From positions 9,509,501-9,573,500 of the forward strand of contig JAPVLO010000055.1 of NCBI GenBank assembly GCA_027257055.1: a DNA stretch of 64,000 nt. Direction: 5' to 3'. A model generated the notes under the pieces. It made no database searches. It was given only the letters and a program-made list of their open reading frames with translations, and was not told the origin of the DNA. Of this stretch, positions 1 through 12,276 are shown in pieces. Made by a program: the position numbers and the translations under genes. The stretch comes from Cephalopachus bancanus. Its lineage: Eukaryota; Chordata; Mammalia; Primates; Tarsiidae. How positions within the stretch are numbered: position 1 is the stretch's first letter; the number at the start of each line of letters is the position of its first letter.

Positions 1-2165
1 AGCCATGTGGGACCCCAGATTTCCAGAGGCCCATCACTCTTACTGCATGGCTCTCAGAGATGTCCCAGAACTGCTTGTCATTTCAGACCCTTGAAGATCC
101 CCAAAGAGAAGGTGCTGTGTACAAGAGGTGGAAGAAATGATGAACAGACAACAGATGAAACAAGAGCTGTATTCAGGAACTTACAGGGAAGGTGGTCCAG
201 GAGTTGCCTGCTGAACAGATAAAAACCTGCTCCCCATCTTAAAAGGCGCACAGGTTCTATAGCATTTTACACAGGGTGGAATATCGTGTTAGTGTGAAAA
301 GGGTAGGGCTTCTAGTGCACAGGCTAATGTGGGAAAGCGCTTATATTAAGATATATGTCACATGTAAAAAAATTGCCGGTGATTTTATCTAGGGGTGGAA
401 TTTTTCATATTTTAATGAACTGAAAGTGAACTAACGGTAACCAAAGGTTACAAACATTAATGTAGGTATGCCCAAACCGCTCTAACCCAGTCAGGGGGCT
501 CTGACTGCCTCAAGGAAGGGTGCTTGAGAAAATCCACTACACAAAGCTGCAAAATGCGGTCAGTAGACGCAGAGAACACTTTGCCCATGGCCTCAGCGTG
601 ACCTGCAAGTGGAGGTATGGAACCTGAGGGGAAGGGGCCATTCTGGGTTGGCCACCCCCAGAATCCCTGCCTGGGCTCCAACACCCTGATTGGGGCCGTA
701 TCCAAGGTGTGCTTATGTGGTCACTGAGTGTATGCCATCCTACACTGCTATTTACCCAACAAATAGGAGAAGAGAGAGAAAAAGGAGAGGACCATGTAAT
801 CAATTTTTATGTAATGGGCCTATAAGAAATGTACACCACTTTGACCCACAATTTGCCAGCCAGAAGTCAGTCCAGGGGCCCCAGTTAGACACAAGTGCTG
901 AGACAATAGTCCTGGCTTGGCAGCTGCTTCTCCACCATAATTCCATATTATGGGGGGGGGCTGGGGTTGAAATTTAGAGCAAAGTAAAGCATTTCTGCCA
1001 CAGCAGAACGTATTATTAAGCAAAAGGGCACAATGAATAAAACCACATACACTATGTAACCATTCAGAGAAAATCTGCAATATGCATGTGCATCTATACA
1101 AAAGTATCTTTCATGTCTGGATTTTGGATAGTGATTTACCTACTGAGAGCTACCTTGTTATCCAAATCTCAGTTCCATATTTGGAAAGAGAGTGAGAGTT
1201 CAAACAGTGAAGAATAACAGCCCTAGCTCAAAAACAATCTAAACCTAAAAGGTTTTTGAGTATGCCTAACATGGTGTGCATGTGTATGCTTCTGTGTGTG
1301 TGAGCTTTTGTCAGTTTGTGTGAGAGTATGTGCAGAGAGTGGTTATATCTGTGAAATAAGATTTGAGGTTGATTTTTTTTACTTTCTTCTTTTTAATTTT
1401 CTTATCTTAAAAGTCCCTTCATATTTCATCTGGCAATTTTATGTTCATAAGGAAAAAGCAAAAACACTAATTTATTGGAGGAGGGGGAGAAAAAAGCATA
1501 ATCTTTACAGTTGAAGTTGGCACCCTAGGGGACTACAGGATGTATTTGATGAGGACAGATACCCACACTCATACTCACTCAAGGAAATTGAGGGAATGTT
1601 TGGATGTGTTCTAAAATGTCACCCTGGCTTCCATGTGAGCAAGGAATTAAACAACACAAGACCGAGGCCGGCCACTATACCTCACAGCATGTGTTATGTA
1701 TGTAATCCATGTGAGCATATGATACGCATGAGGAAAATTGATGACCTGGATTAGCATGCCAACATTAAAAGGACAGGAAAGGAGAGAGACCCTCAGAGAA
1801 AACAAACCAAAAAAGACCAGGCAGATAGAAAGAAAACCAGAAAATGGAGTCATAGAGGTCAAAGGGAAATAAGTATTTTTTTTTAAGAGGAAAGATTGAC
1901 ATGACAAATGCAATAGAAAAATCAAGTGTAATAAATACTGACATCTTTCTTTGGTTTGCAAAAATAAAAATTTAAAAGAACAGAGAAGTTGGTAGTGGGT
2001 TGAGTACAGAGCAGTCTCACAGGGGGGATAGGAAGAGGGCCCAGAGAAGCCATTGACAGTGGATAGAGAAGAAAGACAACGGGTTTGAGAAAAGGAAGCT
2101 GAGTTGTGAAGGGGAGGAGGGCTATAATGTAGCAAGTGAAGGTGAAAGGGGTATTTTGCTTGTCT
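1..2165. other. no gene seen; mostly unassigned sequence
   Basis: No splice-flanked or conserved coding frame is visible. The stretch holds a run of nine G near 951-959 and a GT-rich patch at about 1270-1335. From about 1780 to 2130 the purine-rich text vaguely resembles an ancient interspersed repeat, but I could not assign it. A 162-codon minus-strand frame at 1647-2135 is judged to be chance. Confidence 0.6.
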
Positions 2166-2167
2166 CT

Positions 2168-2335
2168 CGCCTTGTATATTTTTTTCAGAGAAATAGTCTC
2201 ACTGGGTCTCACTAGGCTGGAGTCCAGTGGCATGATCATAGTTCACTGCATCCTAAGATTCCTGGGCTCGAGAGATCCTCCAGCCTCAGCCTCAGAGATG
2301 GGACTCCAGGCACACACTGCCGTGCCTGGCTCCTC
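2168..2335 (-). mobile_element. Alu monomer-like fragment, antisense
   Basis: Read on the minus strand this is a diverged 7SL-derived monomer. The plus strand shows the typical antisense phrases for 'GGCTGGAGTCCAGTGGCATGAT' type right-arm text, then 'CCTGGGCTCGAGAGATCCTCC' type text and 'CAGCCTCAGCCTC'. It has only about 165 bases and no second arm, so it is either a free monomer or a truncated Alu. Confidence 0.65.
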
Positions 2336-2609
2336 CCTTCCTTGTTTTCTTTACTGTTGATGGAGATTTAGGCATCCTTCAATGCTGATGAAGAAGATGT
2401 TGAAGAGAGAGTATATTTCCTGGATAAGCAGGAAGAGGTGGTGCTACACCAAAGAATGATACCTCTTCCATATAATAGGAAGGGAGGAAAAACAAGGGTG
2501 GTCATTAAAATAAAAATTAGGGTTTGTTGTCAAGTCGTTGAGGAGACTGCATTACTCAGAGTAGAGTGAGTGTTTTAACAATAGCCCCTCAATCTCACTG
2601 ACTTCTCTT
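2336..2609. other. no gene seen; short unassigned spacer
   Basis: Spacer between two Alu-type elements. I see no recognisable repeat or coding frame here. Confidence 0.5.
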
Positions 2610-2625
2610 AAGATTCTTACTTTTT

Positions 2626-2913
2626 GCCGGGCTCGGTGGCTCAGTCTGTAATCCTGCGCCTTTGGGAGGCTGAGGTGAGTGGATTGCCTGAGCCCACGGG
2701 TTCGAGACCCACCTGGGCAACTTGGTGAGACCTCATCTCTACAATAAATCAAAAATTAACCGGGTGTGGTAGTGCGTGCCTGTAGTTCCAGCTACTTGGA
2801 AGGCTGAGGAGGAAAGAACGCCAGAGCCCAGCGGGTCGAGGCTGCGGTGGCTGGGAGTGGCCACTGCACTCCAGTCTCAGCGGCAGAGTGAGAATCCAAC
2901 TCAAAAAAAAAAA
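2626..2913 (+). mobile_element. Alu dimer, lineage-specific type, with TSD
   Basis: A complete dimeric Alu: left arm from GCCGGGCTCGGTGGCTCAG, linker with ACAATAAATCAAAAATTA, and right arm ending GAATCCAACTC followed by about 13 A. The right arm carries GGTGGCTGGGAGTGGCCACTGCA, the same hairpin-forming variant seen in the other copies. An imperfect target-site duplication flanks it (AAGATTCTTACTTTT before, AAGAGTCTTATTTCTT after), showing L1-type insertion. Confidence 0.92.
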
Positions 2914-2929
2914 AAGAGTCTTATTTCTT

Positions 2930-3898
2930 TATTTTTTGCTCTCATAATAGTCTACCACCAGTAGAATTAGTGGTGGTGGCAGGCATCTACTTTGTCCATT
3001 CAGGACTGCAGGATCCTTTTATCTAGTACTCTACTATCTCTTGGGGCCTCGGGAGTTATTTCTTGGTTCGCTAAATCCAGTCAGCAGATGGAGGAAGAGA
3101 GAGAAAACTCAGATGCTGTTGCAGGAAGATTTAAAAGTCACACTTGAAAATGGCATTTATCGCTTCTGCCTACAAATTGCACTGGCCAAAACCCAGTCAT
3201 TTGCCCAAAAAAAGCTGCAAGGGGACTAAGAATGTTGTCTAGCTCTGTATCCAAGAAGATAACTTAGATGTTGATGCGCACTTGCTTTCTCTGTCAAAGA
3301 GAAAAAGAATGTTGTTGTTGCTGTTGTGTTGCCTTCATTTTGTTAATATTTGTATTCATAAGGCAGCTCTGTGACTTGAACAATAGGTCCTCAGTAAAAC
3401 TTTGGGGAAGGAAGAAAGGAAGAAGAAAGAGAAAAGAAAGGATTGAGGAAGAGAGGGAGAAGTGTTTTTATAGAATTGAGGTTGATTTTCCAGACACAAA
3501 TATAGAAAATGGTTGCTTAATTGGTGTGACTTCCGTGGGAGTCATTCTATAAAATTTTTATAACAAACAATAAAAACCCAATTCAGCAATTACCACTTCA
3601 ACCCTGAAAAAGCAATAATCAAAAATTAAAGCTGATCAAAAAGATGCCTTCATTATGGAAAAGAAGATGCCAGAAGCCGTCTTCTATTTTGCACATATGC
3701 AAATGCTATGGTCCAGCCCAAGTATGTATATAGAAATGATAGTATCATCGGTAGCACTGATGTTATTTTATTTTAATGACCACCCCTGTTTTTCCTCCCT
3801 TCCTATTATATGTAAGAAGTATCATTCTTCGGAGTAGCACCATCTCTTCCTGAGAGTTATACCTTTTTATACTCATTTAGCTTTTTGCTGTACTATCC
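2930..3898. other. no gene seen; purine-rich patch
   Basis: No coding gene or clear repeat is recognised. A GAA/AAG purine-rich patch lies near 3405-3470, and a short GTT repeat at about 3310-3325. Confidence 0.5.
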
Positions 3899-4290
3899 AT
3901 TCATTCACTCAGTCATGTATTCATTTATTCCATCATTCAACAAATATGCACCAAACTGAGTCAGTAACAGTGCTGGTACTTAGGTTCACAGTGATAATTA
4001 AGACTGCCCACAGTCCAGTGAAGAGGCAAACATGGAAACCAACAAGTATACTAAAGTGTAGCCAAATGAAGAAGCATTCATTCTGTGACTTGGGTCAGAA
4101 AAGGCTTCATAGTGGTTTGAATCTCAACCCAAATCTTGAAAGATAAAGTGGGGCTTGCCAGAGGACCCAAAGGAGAAGAGAATAAGAGGCAATAAGGAAT
4201 GGTATTCTAGGCAGAAGGATCAAGACGTGGGGACACACCCAAAATAGCATGGCTGGTGTACTGATGGAAGTGTGAGCCATTCCATATGGC
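3899..4290 (-). mobile_element. L2 LINE 3' part, antisense
   Basis: The plus strand starts with ATTCATT-rich text, then CAACAAATATGCACC, 'GTGATAATTAAGAC' and a run to 'TATTCTAGGCAGAAGGA', matching the reverse complement of the well-known L2 3' end (an element that ends in ATTCA repeats). It is diverged and probably incomplete. Confidence 0.7.
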
Positions 4291-5569
4291 TTGGCTGTCT
4301 GAGCAAGGGGGTTGCTGACCCATCATTTCCAGCCTTATGAGTGATAGTCATTTCTCATGATGGCAAAGTATCCACAATTCCCAGAAACTAATGGAAAGAA
4401 ATGCTTCCATGTTGTTGCTCGATAATTGAACTCTTCATACTTTTGATGATTCAATTCATTTCTGTGTAACAAACTACGCAAAATAACTTCAGATGGGACT
4501 ATCTTTTCCTAATTCCTATTTGGATCTCATCTCATTCTCTCTATATATGTGGTCTTGTTTTTGGGGTGTTCCCCCCTTTAGAGGGGCAATCAATCTCATT
4601 GAGCTAAAAATATGTCTTTATTGTTTCCATATCTTCCAATTGTCTATGGTGATTTTAATGTAGCATTTTTAAATGCCAGCATGTTTTAATAACATAGTAT
4701 ACCTTTTGCTCTTGCAAAAACATCACATTATTCAATGTACGCAACTGCAAGAGGATATGACTCTTATATAATTTATGTGTCCTTGTGGTGTGTTATTAAT
4801 GTGTGCGCTTTATAAGGGTATAATTTTGGAAGCAATTTTCCATAAAATTGTTATAAGTGTTATCTTATAAATTTGAGATAATTTGGCACAGTATTCATTT
4901 AACCAAATTGTCCCTACTAATAACATCTCTTCATTTGTAAATACCAGTTCAGACTGACATTGCAAATTTCTGGTAAGACATTGAATCTTGTAGACTCACT
5001 CAGACATTGCTACATAATTTAGCCTGAAGAACAAGTTTCTCTACTCCCATAAGTGAGCAGACTTTGTTTCCCTAGATTGAAATGTACTCACCAGACACTG
5101 TTTGACCAAAACCAATAGATACCTTCTTGTAGAATGCTAGAACACTAACAATGTTTGATTCTGAGAAATCATCAAGACAAGACGATGAATCAAGATGAAT
5201 AATGGATTGACCCTGTGTAACCTAGAATTGTGTGTTGCCTTGGCCAGTTGGTCATTTGACTGTATTGTGTCTTTGGACAAGATTTGATACTTCAATAATC
5301 CTCAGTCTCCTTGTTGAGTATATGAAGATAATGGATTGGACTGGATCACAGAGGCTTCTTGGAGCATCAAATCCATTATCCCTGATATATATTAGTACCT
5401 AATTATATACTATCCTATATATGTTTAAGGTCTATAAATCCTAGCTTTACAAATGTAATGCAAAGTCATCAAATCATGATATGGATCATAATTCATTCAT
5501 TTTGTGAAGAATTGAGAAAGTTCTGTATTAAAGACTATGACTGTAGAATCCCAGAAGCTTGTGTTCAGG
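4291..5569. other. no gene seen; AT-rich unassigned sequence
   Basis: AT-rich sequence without recognised genes. Positions 5220-5370 have a faint MIR/L2 flavour (CTCAGTCTCCTTGTTGAGTATATGAAGATAAT), too weak to call separately. Confidence 0.5.
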
Positions 5570-5790
5570 TCCTAGTTGCATCATTTCCTGTTTTTGTGTC
5601 CTTGAGAAATTTACTTCTCCTTTGTACCTAGTGCTTTGGGTATGTCATCCAATCTCTCTAAGACTGAATGGCAGTTTCTTCACCCATAAAGAAAGAATTA
5701 TAATGCCCTACTTCATAGGGTGTAGTTAAGAGGCTCCATGAAAGAATGCCAGTGGGGGCTTTGGCAAGTGGCAGGCTCACAAGATACTGC
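5570..5790 (+). mobile_element. MIR SINE, sense
   Basis: Diverged MIR. Recognisable parts are the core (TGCATCATTTCCTG...TGTCCTTGAGAAATTTACTTCTCC), the CAGTTTCTTCACCCATAAAG block and the TACTTCATAGGGTGTAGTTAAGAGG block that follow one another in the family. Confidence 0.75.
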
Positions 5791-6864
5791 AAGAAATGTA
5801 GCTAACAACAAAATATGGAAGTGTTGAGGAAAGATCATAAGGAAAATCGTACTCTTTCTTTCCAAATATGGCTTAGCATATATTTAACAAGAAGCTTTCC
5901 TTGTACAGCTGATAATCGTGAATGAGGCATCTCTATCTCCATCATGGTACATTAGAAACACTAGATAAACTTTTTAAAAGTTAAATTGAAACCACATTCC
6001 TGTTTTATCAAAAAATATACAACTAAAATGAAATAGAGACACACAAGACTTATACCAAATGAAACCTTATATCCAAGGAAGGCAAAATTATGCCATGGAT
6101 TTCTGCACAATTGCAAAGCCCCTAGGGGCAGTAAACACAAGGCACTGTTGAGTAGGATCCTTAGAAAAAAATGGTAGACAGGTTGGGAAGCGGGCAAAGC
6201 TTGCAAAGACCTTGAAGCCAGGCTAGAGACAGGATGAACGACCTTGGTGGCTAGAAACAAAGGCATTAATGTGCTCATTCGCTGATTCTGAGTGTAAATA
6301 TCCTGGTCCCTGGAGTCCAGGGACCTGACAGATGATGACTAATGGGCCAAATGCTCTTCCTGGCCCAGGTTGTGCTGATGCCCAGCCAGCATCTTTAAAC
6401 AATGAGTGAAGTTTGGGGATGAATGCACTCTAAGCTGCGCCCATAACCAAGTAGATTATGGCACGCAATGGTTAGGTGGCAGAACATCAGTGTTGACTCC
6501 CCATGAGCAAACTTCAATGTGATATTGAATCTTTCATTGACAGGGAGATCTCTACCCCTCCTTCAAGCCAGTCATTCATCTTGTATTCAATAAACATTGT
6601 CTGATTGCAACAATGCCAGGAGAGAGTGATAATAAGACACAGCTCTTCCTCATGAGTGCTTAAATCTACCATGGCCAGCAGGCTTCACTTGCTCTTCCTT
6701 GGCCCCTTCTCTGCAATCCATACTTCTCCAAAGATGCATGAAGTAGGATTAGGGCACTTATCCAAATTCTCCTGTAAAGAACAAAATAAAAACCAAGGAC
6801 TCCTCCAAGAAATAAATCTGGGTCTTCAGAGAGATCAGTCGTGGCCAACTGTTAATCAGTCATT
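5791..6864. other. no gene seen; unassigned sequence
   Basis: Nothing recognised on either strand. Frames at 5961-6278 and 6656-6907 are short and have no family signature. Confidence 0.5.
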
Positions 6865-6880
6865 AAAAATAACTCATGTT

Positions 6881-7162
6881 AGCAGGGCTTGGTGGCTCAG
6901 CCTGTAATCCCACGCCTTTGGGAGGCTGAGGTGAGTGGAATGACTGAGCCCGTGGGTTCGAGACCCACCTGGGCAGGCGAGACCTCATCTCTACAATAAA
7001 TCAAAAAATCAGCCGGGCGTGGTAGCGCATTCCTGTAATTCTGGCTACTCGGAAGGCTGAGCAGAAGGATCGCCGGAGCCCAGCAGGCGAGGCTGCGGTG
7101 GCCGGGAGCGGCCACTGCACTCCAGTCTGGGCGACTGAGTGAGACTCCAACTCAAAAAAAAA
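6881..7162 (+). mobile_element. Alu dimer, lineage-specific type, perfect TSD
   Basis: Dimeric Alu starting AGCAGGGCTTGGTGGCTCAG and ending GACTCCAACTC plus an A tail. The right arm has GGTGGCCGGGAGCGGCCACTGCA. The duplication AAAAATAACTCATGTT is present immediately before (to 6880) and after (7163-7178), without mismatches, so this is one of the younger insertions in the window. Confidence 0.94.
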
Positions 7163-7178
7163 AAAAATAACTCATGTT

Positions 7179-8424
7179 TTGCCCACTTCTTAGCAGGCAG
7201 CTAAGAAGAAGGTAAAGTGATATATGTTATTAGGTTTGTGATACAGAGGAGACACCCCTAAATCATTGTGTGTTAATACCAACCTGCTCTTGGTGACAGG
7301 TCAAAATGTGTTTTCACTGCTCCTACCATCCTGTCCGCCATTCAACTGGGTGCCAGGGCATCAGGCAGTGTTTTACTGAGAACTTTAATTTAGTACTCCA
7401 AAATATGCATGTGGAGTCTTAAGATCTTGACTTTCAGAATGTTTCTAACCATTGCATATTCGAAGTGAAACATTTTCAACATTTAGAAGTAGAGTAGCAG
7501 ATGTTTACTAAGAAGTCACTTTTTAATTGGTTCCTGTTGTTAACCTTGCCAGACTAGAAAAGAATTTTAAGATAGAACTTCTGCTCTGAGGAGATTATAA
7601 TACATGAGAACAACACTAAAACAAAATACAAGAGAACAAATGATTTGGGTAAGGACATGTTTGATGCTCAGTTATGTGATACGGATTGTGAGAACAAATG
7701 GAGGAGGGTTGAACTTGGAGCCACTGGATAAGCTGGAAATGGGCAGAGGGAGAAGGAAGGAGAAGATTTAACCCTTCTTAACATAGGACATAGGTATTCT
7801 TACATGAAGTTTTTCTGGAAGCACCACACAGGCCTCTGTACTGGGAAACAGAAGAAAAATGAGAACTTCCTAGACCAGGGCAATGATCCACAAAACACAA
7901 CAGAAGTTTCAGAGGGACTTCATAGTTCTACCTCAGCAGAAGAGAAGGAGTTCTTCATAAATGTGGATACAAAAAATAAAGATCCTCTAAATGGGTGCAA
8001 ACCCCATCTCATGCTTTCACCACTTGACATCTGGGGTGCTATGGTGGTGATGTCACAGGAATACAGATAAGTCACAAACGTGACCATTATTCCAGTTTGG
8101 AGCCCAATCATACAAAATCACAAACCCTGACAGAACATTTAGCTCTGGGTGCAGATAACAGTGGCCTGACAGCCAAATTTTGCATGTGCTTCAGAAAGAA
8201 GCTTTCCCCACCCTCGATGCCAATTGCCAAGCCAGGGCTTTCTTGGGTGTTGGAGTGTTGAGGCAATGTCAACAACTACCACCATCAGGGCTCCAAAGTA
8301 AGAATCTCAAGAGGTTGGCCGAATGTTTGAATGCCTAGCTATAGTCTTAGTGAAACATCTTCTGCTTTCAGATGAGTGTAGAACACTTTAGTGCTGTGTT
8401 TTTAAAACACAAGTCAACCTCAAA
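7179..8424. other. no gene seen; unassigned sequence
   Basis: No recognised repeat or gene. An 88-codon frame at 7804-8070 overlaps a minus-strand frame and has no signature I know. Confidence 0.5.
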
Positions 8425-8595
8425 AACCCATATTGAGCATATACTGTGTGCCAGGCACTCTGTAAGACACAGGGATAGAGAGATCAACATCCTATATTTT
8501 CTTCCCTTAATGAGAACTTAATCTGACAAGAGAAACACAAGCAATTAAGTACAAGGGTATGGCAAGTATCATAAGAGAATTACAGAGAGGAGGCA
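8425..8595 (-). mobile_element. L2 LINE 3' fragment, antisense
   Basis: Contains CATATTGAGCATATACTGTGTGCCAGGCACTC, the reverse complement of the L2 3' terminal block, followed by 'GATAGAGAGATCAACATCC' and 'AATGAGAACTTAATCTGACA', the usual order for antisense L2. Confidence 0.75.
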
Positions 8596-8769
8596 AAATG
8601 CTTCAAAGCACTACTTTTAGCCATCAGTACATGTACAGAACAGAACCAAATTATAAAATTATTAAGTTTTATGGAGCCATTTGCCCACAATTCTCTCCCT
8701 TATCATAAAATCATTAAATATGTGCATACATGGAGTTTTTAATAAAATAAAAGCTAAAATCTCCAATTT

Positions 8770-8945
8770 TTACAACACCCAAAGTAATTTCTTGTGTTGG
8801 GTATCATGGTCACTCTTTTAAGAGCAAATAAATTAAGAAACTAAGTGACTATCCAAGCCACATAGCTAAGAAGTATCAAAATAAAATAATGAGCCTTGCA
8901 CCTCAGACTTCAAGTCTAATGTTCTTGTCTTTGCAACATATGGTT
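8770..8945 (-). mobile_element. MIR SINE, antisense
   Basis: Antisense MIR order: ACAACACCCAAAGTAATT, then AAATTAAGAAACTAAGTGACT, then CATAGCTAAGAAGTATCAAA and the 'CTTCAAGTCTAATGTTCTTG' block. It is diverged. Confidence 0.65.
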
Positions 8946-10129
8946 TCACAGTAACCATCACTCCTTAATTTTCTATAATCCAATTGTATACATAATTACA
9001 TTAGATATAAATGGCCTATAGCCACTAATAAAAGATGGAGACTATCAAATTGGATAAAAGGGAAAACCTAACTACCTGCATTTAGTAACAGATTGAAAGG
9101 ATGAGAGACTAGATGCTACCACTGAAGGAGCAGAAAGCTCAAAAGAGCATCTCTTCCCTCCTTAATACAACAAAGCAAGGCAGATAACCTGCCAGTTTCA
9201 CACTTCTGGAGCCCATTAGAGACCTGTGATGGGATAGTAGACACAAGTACTTTCTTCCTGAAGAGGATGTTAATGCCAGACAGGCCAGTAAGAGAAACTC
9301 AGAGAACAGTGGGAACTAAGTGAGAGGCAACACAAGACTAGAACCCTGGGTGTTACAACCACAGGGGACTGAGGTCAAGTCCCACTCTATTCTCCATGGA
9401 CCTTGCCCGATGCCCCTAAGAAAGCCAGGGGGAGAGTGGGAACCTGAGGAGACCACCTTGCAGCTTGTGGGAGGGAAACAGCAGTAGCAGGAGCGACACA
9501 GAGCCCCACACGTCTTCCTTCCCTTCTTCCTTGATGGAATAAAAGACTTCAGTTCCTGGCAGAAAGACAGTAAACCAAGTTGCCCAGGTGAAAGTTCATT
9601 GCAGATGGAAAACAAGGAATAGAAAACAAAACAAAACAAAGCATACCTCCTTTTATTGAAGGAGGTGGGAGAAGTAAAAGAGAAATCTAGGGCTCAGAAA
9701 ATTAGAGATGCCCTACTGCTGGGGAGCAGATGATCACAGAGAAGCCCCACCCTTGAGACTAGGCACATGAGACCTGCCTTAGATTGAGGCTGACTCAGGA
9801 TAGAGAACATCTGCCTGATCCCATCATAGCCACCAGTAACATAAGATGATCCGGGTAAAGTGGAGAGCATGGAGAGAGTCCAGGAAATTTACAACTAGTG
9901 GTAAAATAAACATAGGGAAAAACCATCAGACAGATCATCCAGCCCCTATGCACACGATGACATCAGAAGAGTTGGAATCCTATGATGTATCAAGGACAGT
10001 GACACAATGACAAATCAGACCTATGACTTCACCGTGCCTCTTGATATATTTAAAATTTGCTAAGCAAATTTTAATTTTTTGAAGTGGAATATTTACAATT
10101 AATTAATTATACTAATTCCTTCTCTAGGA
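8946..10129. other. no gene seen; unassigned sequence
   Basis: No recognised element. A 107-codon minus-strand frame (9316-9639) lacks any known signature and is treated as chance. Confidence 0.5.
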
Positions 10130-10540
10130 TGATCTTTTAAAAATGTAATTAATGATGTCAGCCTCTTACTACTCTGCATGACAGACCCTTGTTGGGTCTT
10201 CAACTTCATCTCACACCAATCTTTTCTACCCACCCTGATGATCCTGCAATTCCTCAAAATCACTGATATGTTTCCCAGCCTAGAGGATTTGTATTGGCTC
10301 ATCTTTCTGACCAGAACATTCTTGTCCCCGTTCTTTATCTCAGATCACAATTTAAATGCTACTTTCCGCAAGAGGATTTTCATGACCACCCAATAAAAAC
10401 AGGTGCCTTCTATCCTCTCTCTTAACAGTCTGCTCTTTTCTTTCATATATTATATTCTTTCACAATATAAAGTGATGTATTTGTTTTGTGTTTATTTGAA
10501 GCATATCTTTCCCGCCAGACTGTACACAATCCCTGTTGTT
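10130..10540 (+). mobile_element. L2 LINE fragment, sense
   Basis: Pyrimidine-rich text of the L2 3' half in order: TCCTCAAAATCACTGATATG, TTTATCTCAGATCACAATTTAAATGCTACTTTCC, then 'CATGACCACCCAATAAAAAC' and 'TGTTTATTTGAAGC', followed by 'CCAGACTGTA'. Moderately diverged. Confidence 0.65.
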
Positions 10541-10698
10541 GTTGTTTTCCCTTGGTTCATTGGGTTTTGTTGTTATTGTTTTGCTTTGCTTTTAGATCTC
10601 TAAATACTCAATGCCTAATCTGGGGAGAAGGAACATGGGGAGAGAGAAAAAGAAACAGTGAACAGGTGATTTATTGTTTTGACCTGTCTCCCTTAACC

Positions 10699-10875
10699 CA
10701 GTGGTTTTCAAGCTTGGATGCAACCAGAGTAATCTGGGAAACATTAAAAATTACTGATGCCAGGTGGTCACTTTCAATGGCTCTCATTTGATTGGGTTTT
10801 GGAGTAGCCTGGACACTGGGACATTTAGACACTCCCAGGTGATTCTAATGTGCAGCCATGATTGAGCATCACAAC
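10699..10875. mobile_element. hAT-Charlie type non-autonomous DNA transposon
   Basis: Begins CAGTGGTTTTCAAGCTTGGATGC and ends in a degraded inverted copy (CATGATTGAGCATCAC). Between them are the phrases AATCTGGGAAACATTAAAAA and CACTCCCAGGTGATTCTAATGTGCAGCC, typical of short mammalian hAT-Charlie elements with CAGTGGTTCTCAA ends. The exact subfamily is not assigned. Confidence 0.7.
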
Positions 10876-10885
10876 CAGGGAAATC

Positions 10886-11919
10886 ACATCAGCTCAGTGA
10901 CTCCCTGTGAGAGTGACAGCATCCAGCTTTGGCAAGGTGCTGGTCCCCAGCAGGTATGTATGTCAGGAACGTGTCTCCCTCTCCTAGGAAGATGTTTGCT
11001 CAGGGCACAGGCTGTGAGCCCTTTGGCCCGGGCATGGGTTCCATTCCAGGGCAGATCAGGCCAGACACACATACCTTGGTGTACGAACTGTTGGGTGATA
11101 TTCAGCACCCAATCCCAGGCTTCCTACAGCTTGAGCACAACACAAGGGGGTAGCAGCTTGTGAAGGCAGCATCACTGTAAGGGTGCTGGAGCTGGCTGAG
11201 TGGCCCAGGAGCTGCCCCACTCCAGTCCCTTTGGGAATTCTTGTGGCTGGGCCCCAATATACCTGGAGAATTTCAGAGGAAGAGAGAGGCTGGGGAGTAT
11301 AGCGATACTCTATGGTTTCTTACAATATGCCAGGAAAAATAAAAAAGACTGTCTCCCAGAGCAGGATTGTACGACACCATCAGGAAAAGGGACGCACAAG
11401 AGCAGCAGCTGAGGGGGACAGAGGGGCCACTGGGCAGGGGCAACAGTGAGTATAGGAAGCCAACAACCAGGACCTGTGAAGACAGCAGAGAGAGAGAGAG
11501 CCCTGGGCCCGGGCACCCAAGTCTTGTTTTCCAAGTTAGTCCCTAAGACAGGTCTTCTCACAGGGAAACATAGCTTCTAGGATTATCCAGTAAAACATAT
11601 CTTTATTGGATTAAAAATCAGGATATGAGAATGATCTGTGATGTTACTCATATAAGATGTCTCCATAAAGTCATACAAGTTAAGTTACCTTTAGTGTATT
11701 TAGTGACGGGGCTCATCGCCTCTACAAGCTGACTATGAATCAGATCCCTCATGCGGCCTGAAATCCTGTCTGTCCTCGTTCTGTCAGCTCTGAGCTTGGA
11801 GTTTGTTCCTACATTCCTTGAGGCTTGGTGCTGACAGGACATAGGTGAATCAGGGTCACACCTTGGGCTGGTGCCTTGGTCTCAGTTCTGCCATTGTTTT
11901 TCTTTACAGGGTCCCATAG
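10886..11919. other. no gene seen; somewhat GC-richer unassigned sequence
   Basis: GC content is higher than in the neighbours, with overlapping short frames on both strands (10858-11163, 10884-11108, 11310-11561). None has a recognisable domain or splice context. Confidence 0.45.
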
Positions 11920-12276
11920 TACTATGGTCTGATGTTGGCATGCCCCCAAAATTCATGATGAATTTCTAACACCAAAAGTGACAGCATTAAGAGGTGAGGT
12001 TTGGGGGATGACTGGGTCATGAGAGTGAAGCATCTATGAATGAGATGAAAGCTCTTATTAAATAAGACCATGAGAGCTCATTTGCCCCTTTCAACATATG
12101 AGGGCACAGTGAGAAGCTACCATCTATGAACCATAAAAGCAGGCCCTCACTAGATACCACCAGTGTCTTGATCAGGGACTTCCCAGCCTCCAGAACTATG
12201 AGAAATACATTTCTGCTGTTTATAAGTTACCCGGTCTAGGGGACTATTTTATAACAGCCCAAAGGGACTAAGACAC
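11920..12276 (+). mobile_element. solo LTR relic, MaLR (MLT1/MST-like)
   Basis: Matches the MaLR LTR pattern: CCCCCAAAATTCATGATGAATTTCTAACACC near the start, GGGTCATGAGAG, 'TGAGGGCACAGTGAGAAGCTACC', 'GGCCCTCACTAGATACCA', 'CTTGATCAGGGACTTCCCAGCC', 'CCAGAACTATGAGAAATACATTTC' and an end in GGGACTAAGACA. No internal region is attached, so it is a solo LTR. An ancient, inert copy. Confidence 0.85.

Noticed and set aside
1647..2135. A 162-codon minus-strand open frame
   Set aside because: Low-complexity Ser/Leu/Phe-rich translation of purine-rich DNA, no start context, no domain, no splice sites; the DNA also looks vaguely like an old repeat.
2690..2715. GGTTCGAGACC resembling a tRNA B box
   Set aside because: It is the internal promoter B box of the Alu left arm; no cloverleaf can be formed and no tRNA gene is present.
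11920..12276. Possibility of a complete endogenous retrovirus
   Set aside because: Only single LTR relics are present here, at 19458-19962, 26043-26570 and at 40057-40478; no gag, pol or env-like text or partner LTR lies nearby.
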